Source: Caulobacter zeae
Lineage (GTDB): Bacteria; Pseudomonadota; Alphaproteobacteria; Caulobacterales; Caulobacteraceae
Assembly (NCBI RefSeq): GCF_002858925.1
Contig: NZ_PJRS01000043.1
Coordinates: forward strand, 1-64,000
Length of the DNA: 64,000 nucleotides
Direction of reading: 5' to 3'
Part shown: positions 29,803 to 41,983 of the stretch, piece by piece
Position numbering within the stretch: position 1 is the first letter of the stretch
Layout: the number at the start of each line of letters is the position of its first letter
Made by a program: the position numbers and the translations under genes
The notes under the pieces: generated by a model
What the model was told of the DNA's origin: nothing
Seen by the model: the letters and a program-made list of their open reading frames with translations, nothing else
Database searches by the model: none

Positions 29803-30405
29803 TTAAGCCTTCTCCGCCTTCTCGTCGCCCGGCAGAGCGTACTTGGCGCCCTCCCACGGAGAGAGGAAGTCGAATGCGCGGTACTCGGTGATCTTCACGG
29901 GTTCGTAGACGACGCGCTTGAGCTCGTCGTCGTAGCGGACCTCGACATAACCGGTCATCGGGAAGTCTTTCCGCAGCGGGTGGCCGTGGAAACCGTAGTC
30001 CGTGAGGATGCGGCGCAGGTCGGGGTGGCCTTCGAAGAACACGCCGTACATGTCGAACACTTCGCGCTCGAACCAGTCGGCGACCGGGAACACCGGCGTG
30101 GCGCTCGGGACCGGGGTGTCTTCGTCGGTCTGCACCTTCACGCGGATGCGGACGTTCTTCACCATCGACAGCAGGTGGTAGACCACGTCGAAGCGCGCGG
30201 CGCGCTCGGGGTAGTCGACCGCCGTCAGGTCCACCAGCTGGTGGAAGCGGTAGTCGGGGTGATCGCGCAGGTAGGTCAACAGTTCGACCACGCGGTTGGT
30301 CGAACCCAGCACGTTCAGCTCGCCGAACGCCACGTGATACGACGAGATCGCGCCGGCCGAGTTGGCGACGATCGCCTGGCCGAGGGCTTCGAGGTCTTGG
30401 CTCAT
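29803..30405 (-). CDS. nuoC: NADH-quinone oxidoreductase subunit C
   Basis: 200 residues, 30-kDa-type subunit of the peripheral arm. The signature ADWFEREVFDMYGVFFEGHPDLRRILTDYGFHGHPLRKDFP is intact around residues 110-150. The ATG at 30403-30405 overlaps the nuoB stop by four bases; the frame is open far upstream only because of high GC. Confidence 0.97.
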   Translation of the reverse strand: MSQDLEALGQAIVANSAGAISSYHVAFGELNVLGSTNRVVELLTYLRDHPDYRFHQLVDLTAVDYPERAARFDVVYHLLSMVKNVRIRVKVQTDEDTPVPSATPVFPVADWFEREVFDMYGVFFEGHPDLRRILTDYGFHGHPLRKDFPMTGYVEVRYDDELKRVVYEPVKITEYRAFDFLSPWEGAKYALPGDEKAEKA

Positions 30406-30986
30406 CGCTCGATGGTCCCCGTGCGACGGATCTTCTTCTGGAGCTGCAGCACGCCGTAGACGAGCGCTTCGGCCGTGGGCGGGCAGCCCGGCACGTAGAT
30501 GTCGATCGGCACGACGCGGTCGCAGCCGCGCACGACGCTGTAGCTGTAATAGTAGTAGCCGCCGCCGTTGGCGCAGCTGCCCATCGAGATGACGTAGCGG
30601 GGCTCGGGCATCTGGTCGTAGACCTTGCGCAGAGCCGGAGCCATCTTGTTGGTCAGGGTGCCGGCGACGATCATCACGTCCGACTGACGCGGGCTGGCGC
30701 GCGGGGCGAAGCCGTAGCGCTCCAGGTCGTAGCGCGGCATGGCCGAGTGCATCATCTCGACGGCGCAGCAGGCCAGGCCGAACGTCATCCACATCAGCGA
30801 GCCGGTGCGGGCCCAGGTGATGAGGTCGTCGGCGGCGGCCGTGATGAAGCCCTTGTCGGCCAGCTGCTGGGAGACGCCGTCAAAGAAGGCGTCGTGCAGC
30901 TTGGGGTCATAGCCTTGCACGGTCGAGCGGCCAGCGGCGCCGGCCGGAGCGACGGGCGAGCTGTTGGCGGGAACGATCACTCCCAT
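30402..30986 (-). CDS. nuoB: NADH-quinone oxidoreductase subunit B
   Basis: 194 residues. Carries cluster N2, the last electron donor to quinone: the tandem cysteines in LACCAVEMMH (73-74), then GSCANGGG and VPGCPPTAEA. The N-terminal 25 residues are Ala/Pro-rich and not conserved. The ATG at 30984-30986 lies inside the end of nuoA (10-base overlap). Confidence 0.97.
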   Translation of the reverse strand: MGVIVPANSSPVAPAGAAGRSTVQGYDPKLHDAFFDGVSQQLADKGFITAAADDLITWARTGSLMWMTFGLACCAVEMMHSAMPRYDLERYGFAPRASPRQSDVMIVAGTLTNKMAPALRKVYDQMPEPRYVISMGSCANGGGYYYYSYSVVRGCDRVVPIDIYVPGCPPTAEALVYGVLQLQKKIRRTGTIER

Positions 30987-31354
30987 TCGAGGGCGCCCTT
31001 CTTCCATTCGTAGATAAAGCCGACGGTCAGAACGCCCAGGAAGGCCAGCATGGACCAGAAGGCGTAGGCGGCGACGTCGTGCGGCAACTTCAGCAGCGTG
31101 ACGGCCCACGGAAACAGGAACGCCACTTCGAGGTCGAAGATGATGAAGAGGATCGACACCAGGTAGAACCGGACGTCGAACTTCATGCGCGCATCGTCGA
31201 AGGCGTTGAAGCCGCATTCGTACGCGGACAGCTTTTCCGGGTCCGGCGCCTTGGGCGCGAGCACGGCGGCGGCCAACATGAAGACGATGCCGATAACGGC
31301 CGCGATCCCGATGAAGATCACGATCGGCAGATACTGGAGAAGGAAGGCGGTCAT
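30977..31354 (-). CDS. nuoA: NADH-quinone oxidoreductase subunit A
   Basis: 125 residues, three membrane helices. Family signature LSAYECGFNAFDDARMKFDVRFYLVSILFIIFDLEVAFLFPWA, which holds the conserved cysteine loop. ATG at 31352-31354 matches homologues (MTAFLLQYLPI). First gene of the complex I operon; the promoter must lie between here and the tRNA-Asp genes, but no clear consensus was seen. Confidence 0.96.
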   Translation of the reverse strand: MTAFLLQYLPIVIFIGIAAVIGIVFMLAAAVLAPKAPDPEKLSAYECGFNAFDDARMKFDVRFYLVSILFIIFDLEVAFLFPWAVTLLKLPHDVAAYAFWSMLAFLGVLTVGFIYEWKKGALEWE

Positions 31355-31554
31355 GACAGCCCTTGGCTTGAATCGGCCGCGTTGTAGCCCAGCATTTCCC
31401 ACGCTTCAAACGCCTGGGGCACATTGAGAAACGATCGCAACTACAAGCCATCCACAGGTTCTGCGACATCGCCGTTGACACGAGTCTCGGCCCGACATAT
31501 CAGACGCCCCTCGCCGCACGGCGGGTCGCACTTCCGCCTCGGCGGACAGCAAAT

Positions 31555-31631
<77 letters not shown>

Positions 31632-31701
31632 CCTTCTTCTGGAAGGTAGCGATCCGAGGTAAAAAGCGAGCGCTTCGTAGGGTTTAGCGACCTTACGCGA
31701 C

Positions 31702-31778
<77 letters not shown>

Positions 31779-31916
31779 CTTTCCCCTCCCCCATTTTTTA
31801 AGTTGCCCGTTTAAGCGCCGAGCGCTGCCGTTTGCGCGCGCGTCCGCTGGAACGACTGCGACAAATTGTGTCGCCAGACGGTTGTTACCGACCGGTCGCA
31901 TCCCGATGTAGCGGGC

Positions 31917-32930
<1,014 letters not shown>

Positions 32931-32946
32931 GGCCTTCTCTTTCTAT

Positions 32947-34170
32947 CTAGTGCGAGGCGGCCGCCGCGGCCGCTTCGCCAAGAAAGGCCCGCGCGCCGCT
33001 CAGCCGGCCGTAGATTTCCGTCAGGCGCTCGAACACCGGCGTCCAGCCGTGGCGGGTCTCGGCCCTCAGCCGCGCAGCCTGCCCCAAGGCGACCAGGTCG
33101 CGGGCGAACAGGGCCTCGATCGCCTCTGCGAACACCCCGCCTTCCGACGCCTGGGCCAGAATCCCGACGTCATCATCGACGCTTTCGGCCACGCCGCCGG
33201 CCGCCACCCCCACCACCGGCAGGCCGCAGGCCATGGCCTCCAGCACGATCAGGCCGAACGGCTCGTTGTCGTTGGCGTGGACGAAGGCGTCGCAGCCGGC
33301 CAGAATCGCGGCCAGCGCCTCGGGATCGCGCTGATAGTCCATCGAAATCACCCGATCGCTGGCCCGCGCGCCAGCGCCGGCCCCGATCAGCAGCAGCACA
33401 TAGGGCTCGCCCAGCCGCTCGACGGCGTCGACCAGCACGTCGAGCTTCTTTTCCCGCGCCGGACGACCGGCGAAGACGAGGATTCGGTGACGATCGGTCA
33501 GGCCCAGTCGCTTGCGCAGCGCCGCCCGGTCGCCGCGCGCCGGGTGGAAGGTGTCGACGTCGACGCCCAGCGGCAGGCCGATGGCGTCGCGAACCCCCGC
33601 CTCGATCAGGCGTCCGGCGATGAAGTGGCTGGGCGCCACGGCCTGGTCGAACTGGCGATAGATCGCCGCCCAGCGCTTCTGGACGGGCTTTTCGGCCCAT
33701 TCGCCGATGTGCAGCGCCGCCAGGGCGCCAAGATCGGTGTGGCAAAAGCCGACGACCGGCACGCCCAGGGCGTCGCCGGCCTTCAGCGCGGCCAGGCCCG
33801 GCGTGTAGGGATCGCCGGCCTCGATGACGTCGGGCCGCTGGCGGATCAGGCGTTCCATCCAGCTGGTCTTGCCGATCGGCCAGCGATAGCCGTCGCCGAA
33901 CGGCAGCGGCGCGGCGTAGATCGACACGCGGCCATGGCCGTCATGGGCGTCGCGCGGCCCCGGGACCACCAGGGTGTGGCGCACGCCGGGCCGATTCTGC
34001 GCCAGCCAGGCGCGCTTGGCGTTCAGATAGCGGCGCACGCCGCCGCTGCGCGGGGCATAGAGCATCGTCGTATCGATGAGACGGGCGGGCCGCCGCGGGC
34101 TTGATCGAATCTGGTCCTGCGGCGCGCCGGCCTCGGGGCTCGGCGGGGGAGTCAGCAGAAGATCGATCAC
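32947..34170 (-). CDS. Glycosyltransferase, GT4-like
   Basis: 407 residues from GTG 34170, which has GAGG six bases upstream; the frame is open to 34311. Two Rossmann-like halves: an acceptor domain starting ARLIDTTMLYAPRSGGVRRYL and a nucleotide-sugar domain with LPLGVDVDTFHPARGD, ILVFAGRPAREKKLDVLV and the EX7E motif EPFGLIVLEAMACGLPVV. It is a retaining GT-B enzyme that probably acts on a lipid or polysaccharide acceptor; sugar and acceptor are unknown. Divergent from a second, unrelated glycosyltransferase gene 212 bases away. Confidence 0.9.
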   Translation of the reverse strand: MIDLLLTPPPSPEAGAPQDQIRSSPRRPARLIDTTMLYAPRSGGVRRYLNAKRAWLAQNRPGVRHTLVVPGPRDAHDGHGRVSIYAAPLPFGDGYRWPIGKTSWMERLIRQRPDVIEAGDPYTPGLAALKAGDALGVPVVGFCHTDLGALAALHIGEWAEKPVQKRWAAIYRQFDQAVAPSHFIAGRLIEAGVRDAIGLPLGVDVDTFHPARGDRAALRKRLGLTDRHRILVFAGRPAREKKLDVLVDAVERLGEPYVLLLIGAGAGARASDRVISMDYQRDPEALAAILAGCDAFVHANDNEPFGLIVLEAMACGLPVVGVAAGGVAESVDDDVGILAQASEGGVFAEAIEALFARDLVALGQAARLRAETRHGWTPVFERLTEIYGRLSGARAFLGEAAAAAASH

Positions 34171-34382
34171 GCCGTACCTCGCTACTGCAGAGGGAGCCGT
34201 CTTGCGCGGCCGCCAAGCGATAAGGTGCCCGAGCGCCGGGAGGTTCCTCCGAAGCTGGACCGTTGTCCAGCCGCGTAACGCCACCCTACGTCGCGTCGCG
34301 CACCGGCGCAAAAACCATATTTCGGTTCGCCTGGATTGAACGGCTCCCGCGTCGTAGGAGGAGCCAAACGGGGGTATCCGAC

Positions 34383-35633
34383 ATGGCGCGTTTTCTGTTC
34401 ACCACCTGGGAAGGCGGCGGCCACGTGCAGCCGCTCCTGATGGCCGCCGCCGACATGATCGCGCGTGGCCACGACGTGCTGGCGATCAGCGATCCGGCCA
34501 ACGCCGGCGACGCCGCCGCCCTCGGCGTTCCCTTCCGCGCCTGGACGACCGCGCCGTTCCAGACCGGCAAGTCCCGCGACGACGACCGCCTGCGCGACTT
34601 CGAGGCCGACAACCCCATGGCGGTGATCGAGCGCCTGCTCGAACGGGTCATGACCGGTCCTGCCGGCGCCTACGCCCATGACGTGCTCGAGGCCTTGGAC
34701 GCTTTCCCGGCCAAAGTCATCGTCACCCAGGAACTGCTGCTGGGCGTGATGGTCGCGGCCCAGGCGCGCGGGACCAAGCTCGCCCTGCTGTCGGCCAACA
34801 TCTGGTCGCTGCCCAACCTGGCCGGCGCGCCGCCGTTCGGGGCCGGGATGGCGCCGGCGGCCGACGACCAGGAGAAGGCCATGCACGCCGTGGTCGCCCA
34901 GATGGCGCGCGGCCTCTTCCAGTCCGGCCTGCCCGCGCTGAACGCGGCCCGCGCCGCGCACGATCTTGCGCCGCTAGACGATCTTTTCGCCCAGTTCGAG
35001 GCCGCCGACGCGATCCTGCTGGCCACCAGCCCCGCCTTCGATTTCGCGCCCGATCCGCTGCCCGCCCCGTTCGCGTATGTCGGCCCCTATCTCGCCGATC
35101 CGGCCTGGGTGGAGCCGGCCCCGCTGCCGGAAGGCGACGCGCCGCTGGTCGTTGTGTCGTTCTCCAGCCTCTACCAGGCGCAGGAAAAGACGCTGCGCAA
35201 CGTCATCGCCGCCCTATCCGCCCTGCCCGTCCGCGCCCTGGTCACGACCGGACCGACGCTGGACCCTGCCGAATTCGAGGCGCCGCCTCACATCGCGATC
35301 GTCCGCAGCGCGCCGCACGGCGCAGTCCTGAACCAGGCCGCCGCCTTCGTCACCCACGCCGGCCACGGCTCGACCTTGCGCCCGTTGATGGCCGGGGTTC
35401 CGCTGGTGTGCCTGCCCATGGGCCGCGACCAGAACGACAACGCCATGCGCGCCGCCCATCGCGGCGCGGCGATCACCCTGTCGCCGGACGCCCCGCCCGA
35501 AAAGATCGGTGAAGCGCTGACGCGGTTGCTGGACGATCCGGCCTATGCCGAGGCGGCCAGGGCGCTGGGCGCGAAGATCGCTTCCGACGCCGAGGGCCGC
35601 TGTGCGGGCCAGGCGCTGGAGAGCTTGCTCTAA
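34383..35633 (+). CDS. Glycosyltransferase, GT1/MGT-like (UDP-glucuronosyltransferase superfamily)
   Basis: 416 residues. N-terminal MARFLFTTWEGGGHVQPLLMAAADMIARGHDV is the acceptor-domain start of GT1 enzymes, and FVTHAGHGSTLRPLMAGVPLVCLPMGRDQNDNA is the donor-binding signature near the C-terminus. Such enzymes decorate small molecules or lipids. ATG 34383 follows GTAGGAGG by about 18 bases. A REP-like repeat begins directly after its stop codon. Confidence 0.92.
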   Translation: MARFLFTTWEGGGHVQPLLMAAADMIARGHDVLAISDPANAGDAAALGVPFRAWTTAPFQTGKSRDDDRLRDFEADNPMAVIERLLERVMTGPAGAYAHDVLEALDAFPAKVIVTQELLLGVMVAAQARGTKLALLSANIWSLPNLAGAPPFGAGMAPAADDQEKAMHAVVAQMARGLFQSGLPALNAARAAHDLAPLDDLFAQFEAADAILLATSPAFDFAPDPLPAPFAYVGPYLADPAWVEPAPLPEGDAPLVVVSFSSLYQAQEKTLRNVIAALSALPVRALVTTGPTLDPAEFEAPPHIAIVRSAPHGAVLNQAAAFVTHAGHGSTLRPLMAGVPLVCLPMGRDQNDNAMRAAHRGAAITLSPDAPPEKIGEALTRLLDDPAYAEAARALGAKIASDAEGRCAGQALESLL

Positions 35634-35634
35634 A

Positions 35635-35734
35635 TCGTCATCCCGGCTGTAGCGAAGCGGCCGGGACCCACGAGCAACGCAGTGCGCCGGCCCCTGGGTC
35701 CTGGATAAGCGCTACGCGCTTTCCGGGATGACGA
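35635..35734. repeat. Dispersed palindromic repeat, TCGTCATCCCGG family
   Basis: Outer arms TCGTCATCCCGG (35635-35646) and CCGGGATGACGA (35723-35734) are perfect inverted copies. Internal sequence also folds back (CCGGGACCCA with CTGGGTCCTGG; AAGCGCTACGCGCTT). It begins one base after the stop of the glycosyltransferase. This type is familiar as a dispersed repeat in Caulobacter-like genomes. Confidence 0.75.
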
Positions 35735-35762
35735 CGCAAAACGGCGGCACGTTCTTCGCCCC

Positions 35763-36131
35763 TCACCAATCATCCCGCCCGTTGAGATGAACCACAGGCA
35801 GCGGCGCCAGGTCGAAATTCTCCAGCAGCCGCACATTGATGCTGACGCGCGGGTTCTCGTAGTCGGCTTCGCCGCTGCTAAAGTCGGGAAACTGGCTGAA
35901 GGCGCCGCAGCCGCAGATCGAACAATGATGGTGCGCGCCCATGTACGCGCCCCACTGATAGGTCGAGACCCGGTCGCGCGCGGTCAGCAGCTTGAAGCTG
36001 GACGGCTGGTAGTAGGCGACCAGATTGCCGCGCTTGGAACAGAACGAGCAGTTGCAGTCGGTCAGTTCGGTCGGCGCGGTCTCGACCTCGAACTGGATGG
36101 CGCCGCAGTGGCAGCTTCCCTTGACGGACAT
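35763..36131 (-). CDS. GFA-family zinc-binding protein
   Basis: 122 residues. Zinc cysteines in the GFA arrangement: CHCG at 7-10, CNCSFCSKRG near 27-36, and CSICGCGAF in the second half. Related to, but distinct from, the 1933-2283 protein. The start MSVKGSCHCG has GGGAG a few bases upstream. The reaction cannot be assigned beyond the family. Confidence 0.88.
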   Translation of the reverse strand: MSVKGSCHCGAIQFEVETAPTELTDCNCSFCSKRGNLVAYYQPSSFKLLTARDRVSTYQWGAYMGAHHHCSICGCGAFSQFPDFSSGEADYENPRVSINVRLLENFDLAPLPVVHLNGRDDW

Positions 36132-36217
36132 GACGATCTCCCTTGTGGCGTCGAACGCCGGGGAGACTGCCGAAGGGCCGCTGACAGCCTAGTGTCAGCA
36201 TGCGCCTCTGGAGATCC

Positions 36218-36292
36218 TGGTGGGCGGTGAGGGGATCGAACCCCCGACCCTCTCGGTGTAAACGAGACGCTCTACCGCTGAGCTAACCGCCC
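36218..36292 (-). tRNA. tRNA-Val (anticodon TAC)
   Basis: 75 nucleotides on the minus strand including CCA. Acceptor stem GGGCGGT / ACCGCCC; anticodon stem TCTCG / CGAGA with loop TTTACAC (anticodon TAC); T arm GGGGGTTCGATCCCC. Confidence 0.96.
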
Positions 36293-36345
36293 CTTCGCAG
36301 GGTCGCGCCTTCTAGCCGCAGTCGGGCGGCATGGGAAGCGCGCAT

Positions 36346-36380
36346 AGAAAAGGGCGGGCCGTCGTCGAACGCCCCGCCCC
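36346..36380 (-). terminator. Rho-independent terminator of hup
   Basis: Stem CCCGCCC/GGGCGGG (36352-36358 with 36373-36379), followed on the minus strand by TTTTC. It lies 19 bases after the hup stop codon. Confidence 0.8.
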
Positions 36381-36398
36381 TCAAAATCCGAAACGGGA

Positions 36399-36677
36399 TC
36401 AGCCGTTCAGGGTGGTCTTCAGGCCTTCGCCGACCTGGAAGCGCGCGGTCTTCGAGGCCGGACGCTCGACGGTCTCGCCGGTGCGCGGGTTGCGCGCGGT
36501 GCCAGCGGCGCGGGTCACGGCCTTGAAGGTGCCGAAGCCCACCAGACGCACGTCCGAGCCCGACTTCAGCGAAGTGGTGACGGTGTCGATGAAAGCTTCC
36601 AGAGCGTCCTTCGCCTGGTTCTTGTTGATGCCCGCCTTTTCGGCGATCGCCGTGACGAGTTCGGCTTTCGTGGTCAT
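36399..36677 (-). CDS. hup: HU family DNA-binding protein
   Basis: 92 residues, the standard length of the nucleoid protein HU. N-terminal dimerisation helices (MTTKAELVTAIAEKAGINKNQAKDALEAF) and the DNA-binding arm signature VGFGTFKAVTRAAGTARNPRTGE. It lies downstream of lon on the same strand but each gene has its own terminator hairpin. Confidence 0.96.
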   Translation of the reverse strand: MTTKAELVTAIAEKAGINKNQAKDALEAFIDTVTTSLKSGSDVRLVGFGTFKAVTRAAGTARNPRTGETVERPASKTARFQVGEGLKTTLNG

Positions 36678-36770
36678 TTTTGTCTCCCAGCCAATAAGCG
36701 ACGGCGCTGCAACAGCTTACGCCGCTTCGCTCGCGTGGAAGTATGCGGGCTTCGCAAGCCCCGTCAAACG

Positions 36771-36800
36771 AAGGCGGCGCGGAAAGATCCCGCGCCGCCC
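36771..36800 (-). terminator. Terminator hairpin after lon
   Basis: Perfect 10-bp stem GGCGGCGCGG (36773-36782) with CCGCGCCGCC (36790-36799) and a 7-base loop. The minus strand continues TTCGTTTGAC, a weak U tract. It lies 24 bases downstream of the lon stop. Confidence 0.7.
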
Positions 36801-36823
36801 TACTTATCAACAATAAGTTACTG

Positions 36824-39223
<2,400 letters not shown>

Positions 39224-39550
39224 ATTTTCACTCCCGGCCGGCGCGTGAACCTCGCGCCTCGCCATGCGGACTGCCGTCACTTCAGACGATGCGCCTGAGT
39301 CGTACAGTCCGTCCGCCCGGGACTGGGCGGATGGTCGTTATTTATGTGGACCTTTTGCGACGCGGTTCAAGCGCGCTCGCCTTCCAGCGGCGACAAGTCG
39401 CGCCGTGGTGGCAAAGCTGCAGGAAAACAAGCTGGACGATGGCGGGAAAGGGTACGATCGGCGACTTGGCTTGAGGTTGGACGGTAAAATCATGCGCTGC
39501 TGCACCGCGGCGCGGGCCGTCTGGACCTCTTCTCACTCAATGGCGGAGCA
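39224..39550. other. Intergenic region between lon and the DUF3089 gene
   Basis: Contains the lon leader and a sigma-32-like promoter (39342-39371). The far part (39400-39550) has no recognisable gene or structure. Both flanking genes are on the minus strand, so this is also the 3' region of the DUF3089 gene. Confidence 0.5.
39342..39371 (-). promoter_or_regulatory. Candidate heat-shock (sigma-32-like) promoter of lon
   Basis: Reading the minus strand, CTTGAA (39371-39366) is followed after 16 bases by CCACATAA (39349-39342), close to the heat-shock pattern CTTGAA-n-CCCCAT; the spacer is about two bases longer than the E. coli optimum. lon is heat-inducible in many bacteria. Confidence 0.5.
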
Positions 39551-40690
39551 CTAAGGCGCCGGCGTCCTGATCACCGGGGGCTCTTGCTTGCCCAGCGCCG
39601 CCACCCGCGCGGCGGCGTCCGCCTCGATATCGGCCCAGAACAGATTGAATCCGTCGACCTTGCGGCGGTCGGTCCACGAGCCCGTGTCGCGCAGCGAGGC
39701 CGACTTGGGACGTCCGGTGTGCAGCAGTCCGTTCTCGCACTGGGCCCAGACCTGGCGCTTGAGGAAGGCCGGGCGCGCGCCCCACTCCAGACCCGTGGCG
39801 TTGACCGAACCCAGATTGAGCCGGGCCGGTGCCCGCTCGTCGGTCTGGGCGCCGAGCAGCGGATTGACGCACAGCGGCTTGCGGCCGTTGAGGTTCTCCA
39901 ACTGGTCGCCCCCCCTCCAGGTCAGCGAGCGGCCCAGCCATTCCTGGGCCTTCTGGAAGTCGCCGTCGGTCAGCGAGGCCCAGGCCACGACGCAGCCGGC
40001 CTCGTCACGACGCGCGCAGGCGGGAATGGTCGCGGCCGGACCGTATTCATCGGCCGGCACGGCGGTCTCGATCAGGTAGACGCCCGCCAGACGCGCCTTC
40101 AGCGCGGGGTCCGGCGCGATCTCCTCGGCCGCCAGGCGCGCCAGCAGGCTGCCGCCCTGCTCCACCCCGACCAGCACCAGCGGCCGTCCCTGGTCATAGT
40201 GGTCGCGCCAGGCCCGGAAGGCGTCGCGCACATCGCCATAGGCGAACCGGCGCGCCTCGCGGGCGTCGTCGCGCAGGGTCAGGAAGGTGTAGAGGCTGGC
40301 CTGGCGATAGTGCGGCGCGAAGATCCGCCCCACCCGCGAGAACGGCGCGGCGTAGTTGGGCAGCACGACGCGGTTGAGATAGCGATCGGCCTTGGGCTGG
40401 TCGAAGGGCGCGTTCCAGTCCCGCCCGCCGTCGAAGGTGGTGGGGTGGACGAAGAACACGTCGGCGGCGCGGTCCATGCCGGTCGCGCCTCGCGGCAGCA
40501 GCGCCCAGGCGGCCGGGTCGGCGTAGTTGGGCGCCGGCGGCGGGTCGTAGGTCTGGAACGGAACTTTCGGGTCCAGCGTCGTGCGCAGGATGTCATAGCG
40601 CCAGTAGAACGCCGCCGTCAGGACGATCCCCAGCACGAGGACGCATCCCGCGAAGATCCAGCGCTTGAAGCCCTTGAAGCGTCCCGACAT
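39551..40690 (-). CDS. DUF3089 family alpha/beta-hydrolase-like membrane-anchored protein
   Basis: 379 residues. A short basic N-terminus and one membrane helix (about 11-29) anchor a periplasmic domain. ADVFFVHPTTFDGGRDWNAP is the DUF3089 opening. At the nucleophile elbow, where family members usually have GHSQG, this protein has GVEQGG (175-180), so the serine is replaced by Glu177. It may therefore be catalytically dead or use another residue. Function unknown; 32 bases separate it from the thiolase gene upstream. Confidence 0.85.
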   Translation of the reverse strand: MSGRFKGFKRWIFAGCVLVLGIVLTAAFYWRYDILRTTLDPKVPFQTYDPPPAPNYADPAAWALLPRGATGMDRAADVFFVHPTTFDGGRDWNAPFDQPKADRYLNRVVLPNYAAPFSRVGRIFAPHYRQASLYTFLTLRDDAREARRFAYGDVRDAFRAWRDHYDQGRPLVLVGVEQGGSLLARLAAEEIAPDPALKARLAGVYLIETAVPADEYGPAATIPACARRDEAGCVVAWASLTDGDFQKAQEWLGRSLTWRGGDQLENLNGRKPLCVNPLLGAQTDERAPARLNLGSVNATGLEWGARPAFLKRQVWAQCENGLLHTGRPKSASLRDTGSWTDRRKVDGFNLFWADIEADAAARVAALGKQEPPVIRTPAP

Positions 40691-40722
40691 GCCTCTCGAC
40701 TACACCAGGTCGCCGCGTCGCA

Positions 40723-41925
40723 CTACGCCCCTTCCCGCCCGATGATGGCCACCGAGCAGACATTGCTGGCCGGCGCGCCGCCGAGGTTGTGGGTCATGCC
40801 CAGGACAGGGTCGCGCAATTGGCGCTCGCCCGCCCTGCCCTGAAGTTGCAGGTACATCTCGTAGAGCATGCGCAGGCCCGAAGCGCCGATCGGATGGCCA
40901 AAGCACTTCAGGCCGCCGTCGATCTGGCACGGCACCGCGCCGTCGGCGTCGTAGAAGCCGTCCAGCACATCGCGCCAGCCGCGACCCTCGGCCGAAATGA
41001 ACAGGTCCTCCATGGTGACCAGTTCGGTCACCGAGAAGCAGTCATGCACTTCCATCATCGAGATCTGCTCGCGCGGGCGCTCGATGCCGGCCTCCTTGTA
41101 GGCCTTGCCGGCGGCGATGCGAGCGGTGTGAAAGTGGCTGCCGTCCCAACCGTTGTATTGGCTCTCGTAGCCGTTCGAGACCGACAGCTGCAGCGCCTTG
41201 ACCGTGACCAGGTCATGCTTGCCCAGCGCGCGGGCGATCTCGGGCGTGGTGACGATGGCCGCGGCCGCGCCGTCCGACACCCCGCAGCAGTCGAACAGCC
41301 CCAGCGGCTCGGCGATGATCGGAGCCTTCAGCGCCTGCTCCTCGGTGATGGGTTTGCGCAGGTGGGCCTTGGGGTTCTTGGCGCCGTTGGCGTGGCTCTT
41401 GACCGAGACGTGGGCGATGGCCCGCTTGAGGTCCTCCTTGGAGACCCCGTGCTTGGCGCGGTAGGCGCTGGCCAGCTGCGCGAAATTGCCGGGCGCAGAG
41501 CCGTTGGGCATGACCTGCGGCGCCAGCGTGCCGGGCGCGCCGAACGGCAGGCCGCCATAGCCGGTGTCCTTCAGCTTCTCGACGCCCACCGCCAGGGCGA
41601 TGTCGGCCGCGCCGGCGGCCACCGCGTAGACCGCGCCCCGGAAGGCTTCCGAACCCGAGGCGCAGAAGTTCTCCACCCTCGTTACGGCGATGTTGGGCAG
41701 GCGCAGGGCGATCGACAGCGGCGTGCCGCCCTTGCCCGTGCCGATCTCGTCGATGTGGGTCGAAAACCACGCCGCGTCCAGCTGGCTGGCCTCGATGCCG
41801 GCGTCGCCCATGGCCTCGACATAGGCCTCGACCATCAGGTCGTCGGGTCCGGCGTCCCAGCGCTCGCCGAACTTCGAACAACCCATGCCGAGGATGGCGA
41901 CCTTGTCGCGGATACCGCTGGCCAT
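40723..41925 (-). CDS. Thiolase family protein (acetyl-CoA acetyltransferase / SCP-x type)
   Basis: 400 residues. Thiolase fold with nucleophile Cys88 in NFCASGSEA, EVHDCFSVTELV in the C-terminal half and the histidine of CFGHPIGASG. The sequence resembles the SCP-x / lipid-transfer thiolases that work with OB-fold (DUF35) partners in side-chain or acyl-CoA degradation. A protein with exactly such an OB-fold lies 709 bases upstream on the same strand (42635-44119), with a toxin-antitoxin pair in between on the other strand. Confidence 0.92.
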   Translation of the reverse strand: MASGIRDKVAILGMGCSKFGERWDAGPDDLMVEAYVEAMGDAGIEASQLDAAWFSTHIDEIGTGKGGTPLSIALRLPNIAVTRVENFCASGSEAFRGAVYAVAAGAADIALAVGVEKLKDTGYGGLPFGAPGTLAPQVMPNGSAPGNFAQLASAYRAKHGVSKEDLKRAIAHVSVKSHANGAKNPKAHLRKPITEEQALKAPIIAEPLGLFDCCGVSDGAAAAIVTTPEIARALGKHDLVTVKALQLSVSNGYESQYNGWDGSHFHTARIAAGKAYKEAGIERPREQISMMEVHDCFSVTELVTMEDLFISAEGRGWRDVLDGFYDADGAVPCQIDGGLKCFGHPIGASGLRMLYEMYLQLQGRAGERQLRDPVLGMTHNLGGAPASNVCSVAIIGREGA

Positions 41926-41983
41926 CGGGGTCTCTCCCTAGCTCGCCTTCTCGGGCGTATTGATCAGGTGTAACGTCGCGGCC

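Noticed and set aside
29803..30792. Extended 329-residue version of nuoC
   Set aside because: The first 129 codons overlap nuoB in another frame; the conserved protein starts at ATG 30405, overlapping the nuoB stop.
31796..31812. Possible CtrA box TTAA-n-TTAA after the second tRNA-Asp
   Set aside because: The spacer is nine bases, whereas the Caulobacter CtrA site has seven, and the flanking gene gives no support.
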